Positions 27,948-38,000 of a stretch of 64,000 nt of DNA are shown here, in pieces. The first letter of the stretch is position 1. Each line of letters opens with the position of its first letter. The notes beneath the pieces were generated by a model that did no database searches, had not been told where the DNA came from, and was given only the letters and a program-made list of their open reading frames with translations. A program made the translations under genes and the position numbers. The stretch spans positions 62,001-126,000 of the forward strand of contig CACHSP010000002.1 in NCBI GenBank assembly GCA_902582605.1, in the 5' to 3' direction. Origin of the DNA: an uncultured Pelagibacteraceae bacterium. Lineage in GTDB: Bacteria > Pseudomonadota > Alphaproteobacteria > Pelagibacterales > Pelagibacteraceae.

Positions 27948-28415
27948 ATGTTCAAAAAAAGAGAAAATGTGCTGGAAATTGAAGAGGGGAATCTACTTTC
28001 TCCTAAATTTGATAATGATGGATTAATCCCTGTTATTACAATGTGTTCTCAAACAAAAGAAATTTTAATGCATGGTTATATGAATGTTGAAGCGTTAAAA
28101 AAAACTATTGAAACAAAAGAGGCTCATTATTACAGCAGATCAAGAAAAGCTATCTGGCATAAAGGTAAAACAAGTGGTTTTGTTCAAAAAGTAACTGAAA
28201 TCAAAATTGACGATGACCAAGATTCTGTTTGGTTAACTGTTGATATTGGTGATGGCGCTAGCTGTCATGTTGGTTATCGATCTTGTTTTTATAGATCTAT
28301 TCCACTTGGACCAATTGAAAATGGTCGAGAAGTGCAGATGAAATTTACAGAAAAAGAAAAAAAATTTGACCCTGAAAAAGTTTATAAGGGCCAACCCAAT
28401 CCAACAAAAATTTAA
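27948..28415 (+). CDS. hisI: phosphoribosyl-AMP cyclohydrolase
   Basis: ORF 155 aa; HYYSRSRKAIWHKGKTSGFVQ, GDGASCHVGYRSCFYR. Confidence 0.93.
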   Translation: MFKKRENVLEIEEGNLLSPKFDNDGLIPVITMCSQTKEILMHGYMNVEALKKTIETKEAHYYSRSRKAIWHKGKTSGFVQKVTEIKIDDDQDSVWLTVDIGDGASCHVGYRSCFYRSIPLGPIENGREVQMKFTEKEKKFDPEKVYKGQPNPTKI

Positions 28416-28422
28416 TATCACT

Positions 28423-29031
28423 ATGAGAGTATTTAATCCTTTTGGTCCTAAGATTGCTATAACTAAAATTCCAAAAAAAATAATAAATAGAATAAATAAA
28501 GAAGTGGATTTAATTATAAATAATAAATCTAGATCAAAAAAAAGTGATTATTCCAAAGAACTTGTTGGTCAAGTAAAACAAGAGATAAGATTATCAAATA
28601 AATTTGTAAATAAATATATTCTGAAATTCATTAAATTAAATGTGAAAAAATATATCAAGCAATGTACCAACAAGAATGTAAAAAAGATGAATTTAAAAAG
28701 TTTTTGGGTAGTAAGGCAATATAAGAATGAATATAACCCTGTTCATTTTCATAATGGTAACATCTCAGGAGTTGGCTATTTAAAGATACCAAAAAATATT
28801 ACTAAAGGGACAAAAAGACTTAAAACAAACGGGACTATAGATTTTATACATGGTTCAAAATCTTTTTTAAGTAATAGTTTACATAATCACAATCCTAAAG
28901 TTGGTGATATGATTATATTTCCAAATTATTTAATGCATACTGCTTATCCTTTTAAAAGAGAGGGTGAGAGAAGATCTTTTTCATTTAATTTAGATATTGA
29001 TAAAAAAACATTTAATGTTTTCTATGGATAA
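28423..29031 (+). CDS. 2OG-Fe(II) oxygenase-like protein
   Basis: ORF track starts 28366; probable start ATG 28423; NPVHFHNGNISGVGYLKIP...PKVGDMIIFPNYLMHTAYPF. Confidence 0.7.
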   Translation: MRVFNPFGPKIAITKIPKKIINRINKEVDLIINNKSRSKKSDYSKELVGQVKQEIRLSNKFVNKYILKFIKLNVKKYIKQCTNKNVKKMNLKSFWVVRQYKNEYNPVHFHNGNISGVGYLKIPKNITKGTKRLKTNGTIDFIHGSKSFLSNSLHNHNPKVGDMIIFPNYLMHTAYPFKREGERRSFSFNLDIDKKTFNVFYG

Positions 29032-29398
29032 AATTCAAAAAAATGTTCTTGGTGAAAAGTTAGAGGAATGTTCTCTAGATCCTTTAACGGGTTGGTATCG
29101 AGATGGCTGTTGTAATACTGATGAAAATGATCATGGTTTACACACAGTTTGTGCAAAAGTTACAACGGAATTTTTAGAGTGGTGTAAAGAAGCTGGGAAT
29201 GATCTAATTACCCCACACCCTGAATTTGGATTTCCCGGCTTAAAAGATGGTGATGGATGGTGTGTTTGTGCTACTTGGTATGCTCGTGCAGTAGAAGCTG
29301 GTAAAGGTTGTCCAATATTTTTAAAGAGCACTCACGAAAACACACTTAAAATTTTACCAATCGAAACTTTAAAAAAATTTGCAATAGATCTATCTTAA
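29024..29398 (+). CDS. DUF2237 family protein
   Basis: ORF track starts 28997; probable start ATG 29024; DPLTGWYRDGCCNTDENDHGLHTVCA..FPGLKDGDGWCVCATWYARA. Confidence 0.85.
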   Translation: MDKIQKNVLGEKLEECSLDPLTGWYRDGCCNTDENDHGLHTVCAKVTTEFLEWCKEAGNDLITPHPEFGFPGLKDGDGWCVCATWYARAVEAGKGCPIFLKSTHENTLKILPIETLKKFAIDLS

Positions 29399-31024
29399 TT
29401 ACATGTTGCCATACTTAGGTCCACCACCACCTTCTGGGGTAACCCAAGTAATATTTTGTGATGGCTCTTTAATATCACAAGTTTTACAATGAATACAATT
29501 TTGAGAATTAATCACAAACTTTTGGACATTGTTTTCATTTTGAACCTCATAAACTCCAACTGGACAATATCTTTGAGCAGGTTCATCAAATTTTTCTAAC
29601 GTATAACTAATTGGCAAATTTGGATCTTTCAATTTCAAATGCACCGGTTGATTATCAGCGTGATTTGTACCAGTTAAATATACCGAGCTTGTTTTATCAA
29701 AAGTGATGATATTATCAGGTTTTGGGTACTCAATTTTTGGCATTTCATTTGCTGGCTTAAGTGTTTCGTGATCAGCATGTTTATGTTTTAAGGTAAAAGG
29801 CATTCTACCTCTAAATAAAATTTGATCTATTCCTGTAAAAATAATACCCAAGATAAGACCCCAGCTAAAACTTGGTTTAACATTTCTAGCCTTATAAAGT
29901 TCGTCATAAACCCAACTATTTTTGAACTTTTCCTCAAAGATCGACAAATCTTTTTTCAATTTAAAGTGTTCATCAATTGTTTCAGCGGCTATCATTCCAC
30001 TTTTCATGGCTGTATGCGAACCTTTTATCTTAGGCATATTAAGCGTACCCGCATCACATCCAACAAGTAATGCTCCAGGCATAAACATTTTTGGTAAACT
30101 TTGAAAACCACCTTCGATTAAAGCTCGCGCTCCATAAGAAATTCTTTTTCCACCTTCAACAATTTTTCTAATTGCTGGATGAGTTTTAAATCTTTGAAAT
30201 TCATCAAAAGGAGATAAGTGAGGATTTTTATAATCTAATCCAATGACATAACCTAAGAAAACTTGTTTGTTCTCAGCGTGATATATAAAACTTCCACCAT
30301 AAGTATTTTTATCTAATGGCCAACCAGCTGTATGCATGACCATCCCTTCCTCGTGATTTTTTTCATCTATTTCCCAGATTTCTTTAAAACCAATTCCATA
30401 TTGCTGAGGATCTTTGCCTTTATCTAATTCAAACTTGTTAATTAATTGTTTACCTAAATGACCTCTGCAACCCTCTGCAAATACAGTTACTTTACCAATA
30501 AGATCAATGCCAGGCTCATAACTATCTTTTTTGTTTCCTTCTTTATCTAAACCCATATCTTGAGTTGCAACTCCTTTAACAGAGCCATCATCATTATATA
30601 ATATTTCACTTGCAGGAAATCCCGGAAAAATTTCAACACCAAGTGCCTCAGCTTGTTCTGCAAGCCATCGACATAAGTTTGCAAGACTAATAATATAATT
30701 TTTATGATTTTTTTGAACTGCTGGAAGTAACCAGGTTGGCCAGCTCAAGGATTTATTCTTTCCTAAAAATAAAAATTTTTCTTTAGTAACTTTAGTTTTG
30801 ATGGGTGGGTCTAATTCTTTCCAACCAGGAATTAGTTCATCTAAAGCTCTTGTTTCAAAAACGTTTCCACTTAAAATATGTGCACCTATTTCAGATGCTT
30901 TCTCTAACAAACAAATATTTAATTCAGAATTTAGTTGTTTTAATCTAATAGCTGTAGCGAGTCCTGATGGACCTCCACCTACAATAACTACATCATATTC
31001 CATTGTCTCTCTGGACATACTCAA
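29399..31024 (-). CDS. electron transfer flavoprotein-ubiquinone oxidoreductase
   Basis: ORF 541 aa; FAD motif VVIVGGGPSGLATAIRLKQ, GGFQSLPKMFMPGALLVGCDAGTLNMPKIKGSHTAMKSG, C-terminal ferredoxin NCIHCKTCDIKEPSQNITWVTPEGGGGPKY. Confidence 0.93.
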   Translation of the reverse strand: MSMSRETMEYDVVIVGGGPSGLATAIRLKQLNSELNICLLEKASEIGAHILSGNVFETRALDELIPGWKELDPPIKTKVTKEKFLFLGKNKSLSWPTWLLPAVQKNHKNYIISLANLCRWLAEQAEALGVEIFPGFPASEILYNDDGSVKGVATQDMGLDKEGNKKDSYEPGIDLIGKVTVFAEGCRGHLGKQLINKFELDKGKDPQQYGIGFKEIWEIDEKNHEEGMVMHTAGWPLDKNTYGGSFIYHAENKQVFLGYVIGLDYKNPHLSPFDEFQRFKTHPAIRKIVEGGKRISYGARALIEGGFQSLPKMFMPGALLVGCDAGTLNMPKIKGSHTAMKSGMIAAETIDEHFKLKKDLSIFEEKFKNSWVYDELYKARNVKPSFSWGLILGIIFTGIDQILFRGRMPFTLKHKHADHETLKPANEMPKIEYPKPDNIITFDKTSSVYLTGTNHADNQPVHLKLKDPNLPISYTLEKFDEPAQRYCPVGVYEVQNENNVQKFVINSQNCIHCKTCDIKEPSQNITWVTPEGGGGPKYGNM

Positions 31025-31040
31025 TTTTTTACAGATTATA

Positions 31041-31994
31041 TTATTTTTGTATAGTGTTTAATTTGTTCAATTCCTCTAAGAACTGAGGAACTGCTTCAAA
31101 AAGATCAGCTTCAAGTCCATAATCTGCGACACTAAAAATTGGCGCTTCACCATCTTTATTGATCGCCACGATCACTTTACTTTCCTTCATACCAGCTAAA
31201 TGTTGAATAGCACCTGAGATACCAACAGCGATATATAAATCAGGAACAACAACTTTTCCAGTTTGACCAACCTGATGATCATTACTTATATATCCTGCAT
31301 CAACTGCTGCTCTTGAAGCTCCAATAGCTGCATTTAATTTATCAGCTAAAGAAGTAATTAATTTAAAATTATCACCACTCTGCATTCCTCTTCCACCAGA
31401 AACAACAACTCTAGCTGTACCAAGTTCAGGTCTGTCTGATTTTACTTCTTCCCTTTTGATAAATTTTGTTTTTGCAAATTCTTCAACAGGATCTGCTTTT
31501 TCTATAGGAGCCGATCCACCTAAGCTTTCACATGGATCAAAAGATGTGGGTCTAATAGTTACACATTTTTTTGCATCCTTACTTTTAACTGTCGCAAAAG
31601 CGTTTCCTGCATAAATTGGTCTTAAAAAGGTATCAGGCGCAATAACTTTAATAATATCACTTATTTGAGATGTATCTAAAGCAGCAGCAATTCTTGGCAT
31701 TAAATTTTTGCCAAAGGTATTTGCTGAACTGATAATATGTGAATAATTTTCAGCTAATTTTACAATTACTGGCGCGAAATTTTCAGCAACAAAATTTTCA
31801 TAGTGAGGAGCTTCAACTTGGATGACCTTTTTGATTAATGGTAATTCTGAAAGCGCTTTTGCAGCTTCATCACAATTATGTCCAATAATAACTGCATGTA
31901 CATCACTATCAATTTGAGAAGCTGCTGTACTTGCATTTAGTGTGAATGGCTTTAACTCTTTGTTATTATGTTCTGCAACTAATAAAACCGACAT
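31041..31994 (-). CDS. etfA: electron transfer flavoprotein subunit alpha
   Basis: ORF 317 aa; VVVSGGRGMQSGDNF, VGQTGKVVVPDLYIAVGISGAIQHLAGM. Confidence 0.94.
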   Translation of the reverse strand: MSVLLVAEHNNKELKPFTLNASTAASQIDSDVHAVIIGHNCDEAAKALSELPLIKKVIQVEAPHYENFVAENFAPVIVKLAENYSHIISSANTFGKNLMPRIAAALDTSQISDIIKVIAPDTFLRPIYAGNAFATVKSKDAKKCVTIRPTSFDPCESLGGSAPIEKADPVEEFAKTKFIKREEVKSDRPELGTARVVVSGGRGMQSGDNFKLITSLADKLNAAIGASRAAVDAGYISNDHQVGQTGKVVVPDLYIAVGISGAIQHLAGMKESKVIVAINKDGEAPIFSVADYGLEADLFEAVPQFLEELNKLNTIQK

Positions 31995-32743
31995 TATATT
32001 ACCTTAGCTTCATTTTTTAATTTTTGAACCAACTCAGCAACACTTGAAACTTTTATTCCAGCTTTTCTCTTTGGTGGCTCTTCAACTTTAACTTGCTCGA
32101 TTCTAGGAGTTATATCTACCCCTAAATCTGACGCATTTAATTGCTCAATAGGCTTTTTCTTTGCTTTCATTATATTTGGTAATGAGGCATACCTTGGTTC
32201 GTTTAATCTTAAATCACAAGTTACTATTGCTGGAACATTAATTTCAATTGTTTCCAAACCTTCATCTATTTCTCTGGTAACTTCTAATTTCCCATCTTTG
32301 ATTTCAATTTTAGATGCGAAAGTTGCTTGAGGCCAATTTAAAAGTGCACTTAGCATTTGACCTGTTTGATTACAGTCATCATCAATTGCTTGTTTACCCA
32401 TAAAAACTAAATCTGGTTTTTCTTTCTCAACAATTTTTTGCAACAATTTTGAAACAGCAAGCGGTTCAATTATACCATCTGTCTTAACAAGTATTCCTCT
32501 ATCTGCTCCTACTGCTAAAGCTTTACGAACTGTTTCTTGAGCTTTCTCTTCACCAATACTTACTGCAACGACTTCTGTTGCTTTACCAGCTTCTTTAATT
32601 TTAACTGCTTCTTCGATTGCATTATCATCAGGTGGATTGGTAGACATTTTAACATTGTCAGTTACAACACCTGTATTGTCTTCTTTAACTCTGATTTGAA
32701 CGTTGTAATCAATTACTCTTTTTACTGCTACCAAAATTTTCAT
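31994..32743 (-). CDS. etfB: electron transfer flavoprotein subunit beta
   Basis: ORF 249 aa; [57 protein letters not shown]. Confidence 0.94.
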   Translation of the reverse strand: MKILVAVKRVIDYNVQIRVKEDNTGVVTDNVKMSTNPPDDNAIEEAVKIKEAGKATEVVAVSIGEEKAQETVRKALAVGADRGILVKTDGIIEPLAVSKLLQKIVEKEKPDLVFMGKQAIDDDCNQTGQMLSALLNWPQATFASKIEIKDGKLEVTREIDEGLETIEINVPAIVTCDLRLNEPRYASLPNIMKAKKKPIEQLNASDLGVDITPRIEQVKVEEPPKRKAGIKVSSVAELVQKLKNEAKVI

Positions 32744-33717
32744 TAAGCTCTCAATAATTTATTTTCAGCGTCATAAGGACTTTCATCTAATATTGTAGCT
32801 TCATACATCTTGCCTAAAATATCAACCTTAAGTTTTTCCCCTACATTAGCTAAGTCTGGTTTTACCATTGCTAATGCAATTGACTTATCTAATCTAAATC
32901 CATATTCACCACCTGTCGCTCTTCCAACAACTTTGTCATCTTTATAAATTGGATTATTGCCTAATACATCTGAGTCAGTTGTATTATGAACTTCGAGAGT
33001 AACTAATTTATTATCAAAACCTTTTTCTCTCCACTTGTTTAATGCTTCTAACCCTATGAAATTTCCTTTGTTGGGGTGGACAAATCTATCTAAGCCTGAC
33101 TCATATGGTGAATATTCTATTGATAATTCTGTTCCAACTAATTTGTAAGATTTTTCAATTCTTAAACTATTCATTGCCCTGATTCCAAATGGTTTCAGCC
33201 CTAAATCTTTTCCAGCTTCCATTAATTTATCGAAAATATGATTTTGATATTCGATTGGATGATGTAATTCCCAACCCAGTTCTCCAACAAAGTTTACTCG
33301 CATCGCATTTACTGGAGCATAAACAACATTAACATTTTTAGCTGTTAACCATTTAAAGTTTTCATTAGAAAAATCATCTGTAGAAACTTTTTGCATTAAT
33401 TGTCTTGCTTTTGGTCCAGCCACAACAAGTACCCCTGTGCTATTAGTTAAATCTTCAAATATTACTGATCCATCAGTTGGCATCCACTTTTGTATCCAAT
33501 CATGATCTAGTCTTAGATTTGCACCTGCTGAAACAAGGTAATAGCTGTTTTCGGCCTCTTTCATGATTGTAAATTCTGAATGAACTCCACCTTTTGTATT
33601 AAGTGCATGACATAGATTTATTCTGCCAATTTTTTTTGGAAGTTTATTTGCCACTAAATAATCTAAAAATTCCTCAGCTTTAGGGCCTTTTATTCGACAT
33701 TTTGCAAATGCCGTCAT
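32743..33717 (-). CDS. dimethylglycine dehydrogenase-like protein, C-terminal GcvT part (frame-split from 33741..35174)
   Basis: GcvT-fold; open in-frame coding continues upstream of its ATG as [39 protein letters not shown]. Confidence 0.85.
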   Translation of the reverse strand: MTAFAKCRIKGPKAEEFLDYLVANKLPKKIGRINLCHALNTKGGVHSEFTIMKEAENSYYLVSAGANLRLDHDWIQKWMPTDGSVIFEDLTNSTGVLVVAGPKARQLMQKVSTDDFSNENFKWLTAKNVNVVYAPVNAMRVNFVGELGWELHHPIEYQNHIFDKLMEAGKDLGLKPFGIRAMNSLRIEKSYKLVGTELSIEYSPYESGLDRFVHPNKGNFIGLEALNKWREKGFDNKLVTLEVHNTTDSDVLGNNPIYKDDKVVGRATGGEYGFRLDKSIALAMVKPDLANVGEKLKVDILGKMYEATILDESPYDAENKLLRA

Positions 33718-33740
33718 ATCTAACAGGCCAACATTTTCTT

Positions 33741-35174
33741 TTACATTCTGACACTCTTTCTTAATTGCATCAAACCATTTTGATCTTCTAAATGACCAAT
33801 CATCTTTTGCTCCATACCATCTGTTGCAAAAAAATTAGGTCTTTCCCAACCAAACTTTTGACCAAACACTGCACCTAAATCTTTCATTCTCTCATAACAA
33901 GGAGATGTTCTTAATGGTCTTGCAGCTGGTCTTTCCTCATCAGGATAATGAACAATAAAAACATGGCTGTAAGCTTCCTCATTTTTTGCTTTTAAATAAG
34001 ATTTGGTTGCGTAATTTCCGTAACGTCTAGGTTCTACACCAAGCATATCAATTGTTGGTTCTCCATCAACAATCCACTCTGCCAGTTGCCAGCCCGCTCC
34101 ACCAGCAGCTGTGATACCAAAACTATGCCCCTCATTAATCCAAAAATTTTTCAATCCCCAAGCTGGACCAACTATTGGATTGCCGTCTGGCGTATAACAA
34201 ATTGCTCCATTGTAAACTTTTTTAACTCCCACTTCGCCAAAAGCAGGAACTCTATGTATAGCGCCTTCAATATGAGGAGCTAATCGATCTAAATCTTCTT
34301 GGAATAATTCATACTCAGAGTCTTTTGAAGGTCCTTCAACATAACAAGCTGGAGCACCATCTTCATAGGGACCTAATATTAATCCTCCTGCTTCTTCTCT
34401 CATATACCATCTGCTATCACTATCTCTTAAGACACCCATCTCAGGTAGTCCTGCTTTTTTTCTTTTTTGAATTTCTGGATGAGGTTCTGTGACGATATAT
34501 TGATGTTCAACAGGTATTACTGGAATATCTAATCCAACCATTTCACCTGTTTGACGTGCAAAATTTCCTGAGCAAGAAATAACATGCTCACATTCAATTG
34601 AACCTTTATCAGTTTCAACTACCCAACCACTTTTTGTTTGTCGGATTGCTGTTACGGCAGTATTTCTATAAATCTCTGCCCCTCTATTTCTTGCACCTGC
34701 AGCTAAAGCTTGAGTTAAATCAGCTGGCTGAATATATCCATCTTCAGGGTGTTGAATTGCACCAATTAAATCATCGGTATGACATAAAGGCCAAATTTCT
34801 TTTACTTGTTGTGGTGATAAAAATTTTACATCAACACCAATTGTTTTAGCAACACCAGCATACTGGTGATATTCATCCATTCTATCTTTCGTACTTGCTA
34901 AACGAATATTCGAAACAACACTAAAGCCAACATTTTTTCCAGTCTCTTCCTCTAATGTTTTATAAAGATTGACTGCATACTTATGCAATTGACCAACTGA
35001 GTAACTCATATTAAACAGCGGAAGTAATCCTGCTGCATGCCAAGTTGATCCAGATGTAAGTTCTTTTCTCTCAACTAAAACAACATCAGACCAGCCTTTT
35101 TTTGCTAAATGATAAAGAGCACTTACTCCAACGACACCACCACCAACTACAACAACTTTAGTTTTTGATTTCAT
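33741..35174 (-). CDS. dimethylglycine dehydrogenase-like protein, N-terminal FAD oxidoreductase part (frame-split)
   Basis: ORF 477 aa; VVVVGGGVVGVSALYHLAKKG, GSTWHAAGLLPLFN; last ~20 aa out of family frame. Confidence 0.87.
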   Translation of the reverse strand: MKSKTKVVVVGGGVVGVSALYHLAKKGWSDVVLVERKELTSGSTWHAAGLLPLFNMSYSVGQLHKYAVNLYKTLEEETGKNVGFSVVSNIRLASTKDRMDEYHQYAGVAKTIGVDVKFLSPQQVKEIWPLCHTDDLIGAIQHPEDGYIQPADLTQALAAGARNRGAEIYRNTAVTAIRQTKSGWVVETDKGSIECEHVISCSGNFARQTGEMVGLDIPVIPVEHQYIVTEPHPEIQKRKKAGLPEMGVLRDSDSRWYMREEAGGLILGPYEDGAPACYVEGPSKDSEYELFQEDLDRLAPHIEGAIHRVPAFGEVGVKKVYNGAICYTPDGNPIVGPAWGLKNFWINEGHSFGITAAGGAGWQLAEWIVDGEPTIDMLGVEPRRYGNYATKSYLKAKNEEAYSHVFIVHYPDEERPAARPLRTSPCYERMKDLGAVFGQKFGWERPNFFATDGMEQKMIGHLEDQNGLMQLRKSVRM

Positions 35175-35228
35175 TAAGCGATTCCTACTAAATTTTTATT
35201 CATAACGAAACAAAATTGTCATTTTTAA

Positions 35229-35702
35229 TCATATGGAGCTCCCTAATGGGATTGGGCTGGAGACCATGGTTGTTAGCCAGCAATCTTTTAGTGGACCATC
35301 TGTCTCATACTTTTCAACTTGCCAGTTAAACTTATGATAAATTTTATCTTTATCTAAAAGGATCACTTCAAATTGAGCCCAATTTTCACCACTTCCAAGC
35401 TTTGTTATGGTGTGACTTAAGTGATTAATCATCATTTGATAAGAATCTCCTTTAATCATTCTTTTAAATTTATCTAAAGGTCCAGTAACTTTTTTATTGT
35501 TAGGATGGGCAAAGTTCCAAGTCTGCTCTATGCCACTATCCTTATAAATAAGGTCATTATTTTGAAGTCCTGATAATTGAATTTCTATAACTCTATCAGG
35601 TTTGATGTCGCTATTGGGTTTTAGTAATTCTGCCTTTGCTATTGTTATAAAAATAAAAAAAATAAAAAGAGTTTTTGATATTATTTGAATTTTTCTTATC
35701 AT
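35229..35702 (-). CDS. DUF4864-like exported protein
   Basis: ORF 157 aa; signal peptide; TWNFAHPNNKKVTGPLDKFKRMI. Confidence 0.65.
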   Translation of the reverse strand: MIRKIQIISKTLFIFFIFITIAKAELLKPNSDIKPDRVIEIQLSGLQNNDLIYKDSGIEQTWNFAHPNNKKVTGPLDKFKRMIKGDSYQMMINHLSHTITKLGSGENWAQFEVILLDKDKIYHKFNWQVEKYETDGPLKDCWLTTMVSSPIPLGSSI

Positions 35703-35721
35703 TTTCTAAAAAATTTTGATT

Positions 35722-36156
35722 TTAGTCTTGTAGAACAGGAAAGGCTTGACGTATTTTTAAAAAATGTTTTTGATATTCCATTTTGGTACATCTGTCCTCA
35801 ATATATTCAATGTTGTTTTTAATAACTAATTTCTTTGCTTGTTCATTTTTAATTCCGAGCTGTAACCACAAAACTTTTGCTTTAATATTAACTGCATCTT
35901 TTGCAATATCTAAAGCTTCTTTTGAAGGTCTAAATACATTTACTATATCAACTTTATCTTTAATATCGGTAATTTTACCACACACGTCTTCTCCTAAAAT
36001 TTTTTGACCTTCAGCTTTAGGATTTACCGGGTAAACTTTAAAACCATATTTCTGCATATATTTCATTACAATAGTTGATGCTTTTGTGGGATCATTGCTG
36101 ACCCCAACCATTGCAATCTTTTTATATTTTGAAAGGATTTCTTTTATATCATTCAT
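35722..36156 (-). CDS. CoA-binding domain protein
   Basis: ORF 144 aa; IAMVGVSNDPTKASTIVMKYMQKYGFKVYPVNP, VDIVNVFRPS, VLWLQLGI. Confidence 0.88.
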   Translation of the reverse strand: MNDIKEILSKYKKIAMVGVSNDPTKASTIVMKYMQKYGFKVYPVNPKAEGQKILGEDVCGKITDIKDKVDIVNVFRPSKEALDIAKDAVNIKAKVLWLQLGIKNEQAKKLVIKNNIEYIEDRCTKMEYQKHFLKIRQAFPVLQD

Positions 36157-36338
36157 TGTTTATTTTGGATTTTTTGCTTACAAAACTCTTTAGCTTCTTC
36201 GACTGTCATAGGGGTGTCTAACTTTTTACTCCCAGCAATGCATGCTTCAATTGCTTTATTTTGATTGTGGCCTCTAAAGTTATAAATAATGATTATTCCA
36301 ATTATTAAAAAAAAAATAAGTAAAATATTTTTTTTCAT
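36153..36338 (-). CDS. small membrane-anchored protein
   Basis: ORF 61 aa, one TM; 4-nt overlap downstream. Confidence 0.5.
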   Translation of the reverse strand: MKKNILLIFFLIIGIIIIYNFRGHNQNKAIEACIAGSKKLDTPMTVEEAKEFCKQKIQNKQ

Positions 36339-37114
36339 TATCTATTTTTCCATTTAGGCTTTCTTTTTTCTAAAAAAGCAGAAATCCCTTCTTTAGCATC
36401 CAAAGCCATCATATTAATTGTCATCATTTTACTTGTATGAGCGTACGCTTTTCTAAGAGGCATCTCTAATTGTTTATAAAATGTTCGTTTACCAATTTTA
36501 ATTGTTAAATTTGATTTAGATGCAATCTTTTTTGCAATTTTTAAAACCTCGTTATTTAATTTAGATTTTGAAAAACAATCATTTATTAAACCAATTTCTT
36601 TTGCAAAATTTGCTTTAATTGGCTCGCCTGTAAGCAACATTTTCATCATTGGTTTTTTATTAATTTTTCTACTTACAGCAACCATTGGTGTACTACAAAA
36701 TAATCCAATATTTACGCCAGGAGTTGCAAATAATGCATCTTTAGTACTATAGGCTAGATCACAACTAGCAACTAATTGACAACCAGCTGCATATGCCGCT
36801 CCATGCACTTTGGCAATGACGGGCTTATTACCCTCTACTATTTGAAGCATTAACTTAGAACAAAGATTAAATAATTTTTGATATTTGTTTCTTACCTTTA
36901 AACTTTTTACTTCTTTAAGATTATGACCTGCACTAAAACCTTTTCCAGCACCTTCTATGATAATTACTTTTGTTTTTTTATCTTGATCAAGTTTTTTTAG
37001 AACTTTAATTAGATCATTTAAATTTTTAAAAGATAATGAATTATATGTTTTAGGATCATTAATTTGAACTATAGATATACCGCTGGATAAGTTCTTCACT
37101 AATATATTCATCAA
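36338..37114 (-). CDS. enoyl-CoA hydratase/isomerase family protein
   Basis: ORF 258 aa; IIEGAGKGFSAGHNLKEV, VHGAAYAAGCQLVASCDLAYST. Confidence 0.9.
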   Translation of the reverse strand: MMNILVKNLSSGISIVQINDPKTYNSLSFKNLNDLIKVLKKLDQDKKTKVIIIEGAGKGFSAGHNLKEVKSLKVRNKYQKLFNLCSKLMLQIVEGNKPVIAKVHGAAYAAGCQLVASCDLAYSTKDALFATPGVNIGLFCSTPMVAVSRKINKKPMMKMLLTGEPIKANFAKEIGLINDCFSKSKLNNEVLKIAKKIASKSNLTIKIGKRTFYKQLEMPLRKAYAHTSKMMTINMMALDAKEGISAFLEKRKPKWKNR

Positions 37115-37119
37115 AAATT

Positions 37120-37494
37120 CTATTTGAGTTTGCCTTCTTCTCTCATTTTGGCTCTTATCTTAGTTGCCGATATTTTTTGTATTTCCTCTGACAACACTAT
37201 CTCCTCAATTTTGTAACCAACCCCTCTACCATAACAAATATTTGTAATATTAGGGACTAACATAATTTTAAAACGACCTTCAAACTCTGGATTAAGTCTA
37301 TCTTCTATATTTTTTTTAACTGTATCAAAATCGAAAGGATTATCATCTACACCTTGTACATCTCTTATTTGAATACAAACTTGTCCTGTTTTTTGGATAA
37401 TTTCTTTAAATAAGGTGTAATGGCCATCGTGAAATGGTTGCCATCTTCCTAGCATTTGTGCTGTTGGCTTTTTATTATCCCACTGATATGTCAT
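37120..37494 (-). CDS. cytidylyltransferase-like nucleotidyltransferase
   Basis: ORF 124 aa; GRWQPFHDGHYTLFKEII (HxGH-like), ISATKIRAKM. Confidence 0.75.
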   Translation of the reverse strand: MTYQWDNKKPTAQMLGRWQPFHDGHYTLFKEIIQKTGQVCIQIRDVQGVDDNPFDFDTVKKNIEDRLNPEFEGRFKIMLVPNITNICYGRGVGYKIEEIVLSEEIQKISATKIRAKMREEGKLK

Positions 37495-37901
37495 TTTTTT
37501 ATGTCCTTATATATTTTTGGTGCCCAATTTTTAGCATCTTGTGTAGTAACATGAAAGTTATACTTGTCTGGTTTGACAAACATCTTATTGGTATCATCAA
37601 ACCTACCCTCTTTAATAGTATCAACCCAAATAACATAATCTGAGGGAAATAAGCTTCTGGCCTGTGGTGTTGGACAGATAAAATCTGCAACAACATAGTG
37701 ATTATCTTTTCGAAGTTTTAAGGCAAAATCAGCCATTCTTTTAGCCTGTCTTTTTCTTCCTTCTTCAGAGAAATCCCAATCATTTGCCTCTTTTCTTACT
37801 TCATCCGCGTTAAGTCTTTTAGCATTTAATAATGGTGCAAGTTCATTAGCTAAAGTTGTTTTTCCAGAGCCTGGTAGACCCATTATTAATATAATTTTCA
37901 T
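37491..37901 (-). CDS. adenylylsulfate kinase-like P-loop kinase
   Basis: ORF 136 aa; IILIMGLPGSGKTTLANELAPLL, RLNADEVRKEANDWDFS, VVADFICPTPQARSLF. Confidence 0.75.
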   Translation of the reverse strand: MKIILIMGLPGSGKTTLANELAPLLNAKRLNADEVRKEANDWDFSEEGRKRQAKRMADFALKLRKDNHYVVADFICPTPQARSLFPSDYVIWVDTIKEGRFDDTNKMFVKPDKYNFHVTTQDAKNWAPKIYKDIKK

Positions 37902-38000
37902 TAATTTATTTTGTTTGATTATAAGGCATTAAATAGATTGAGATTATATTACACGATTAATTTCTTTGACAGCATTTTCAAAAAATATAATCATCATTAG

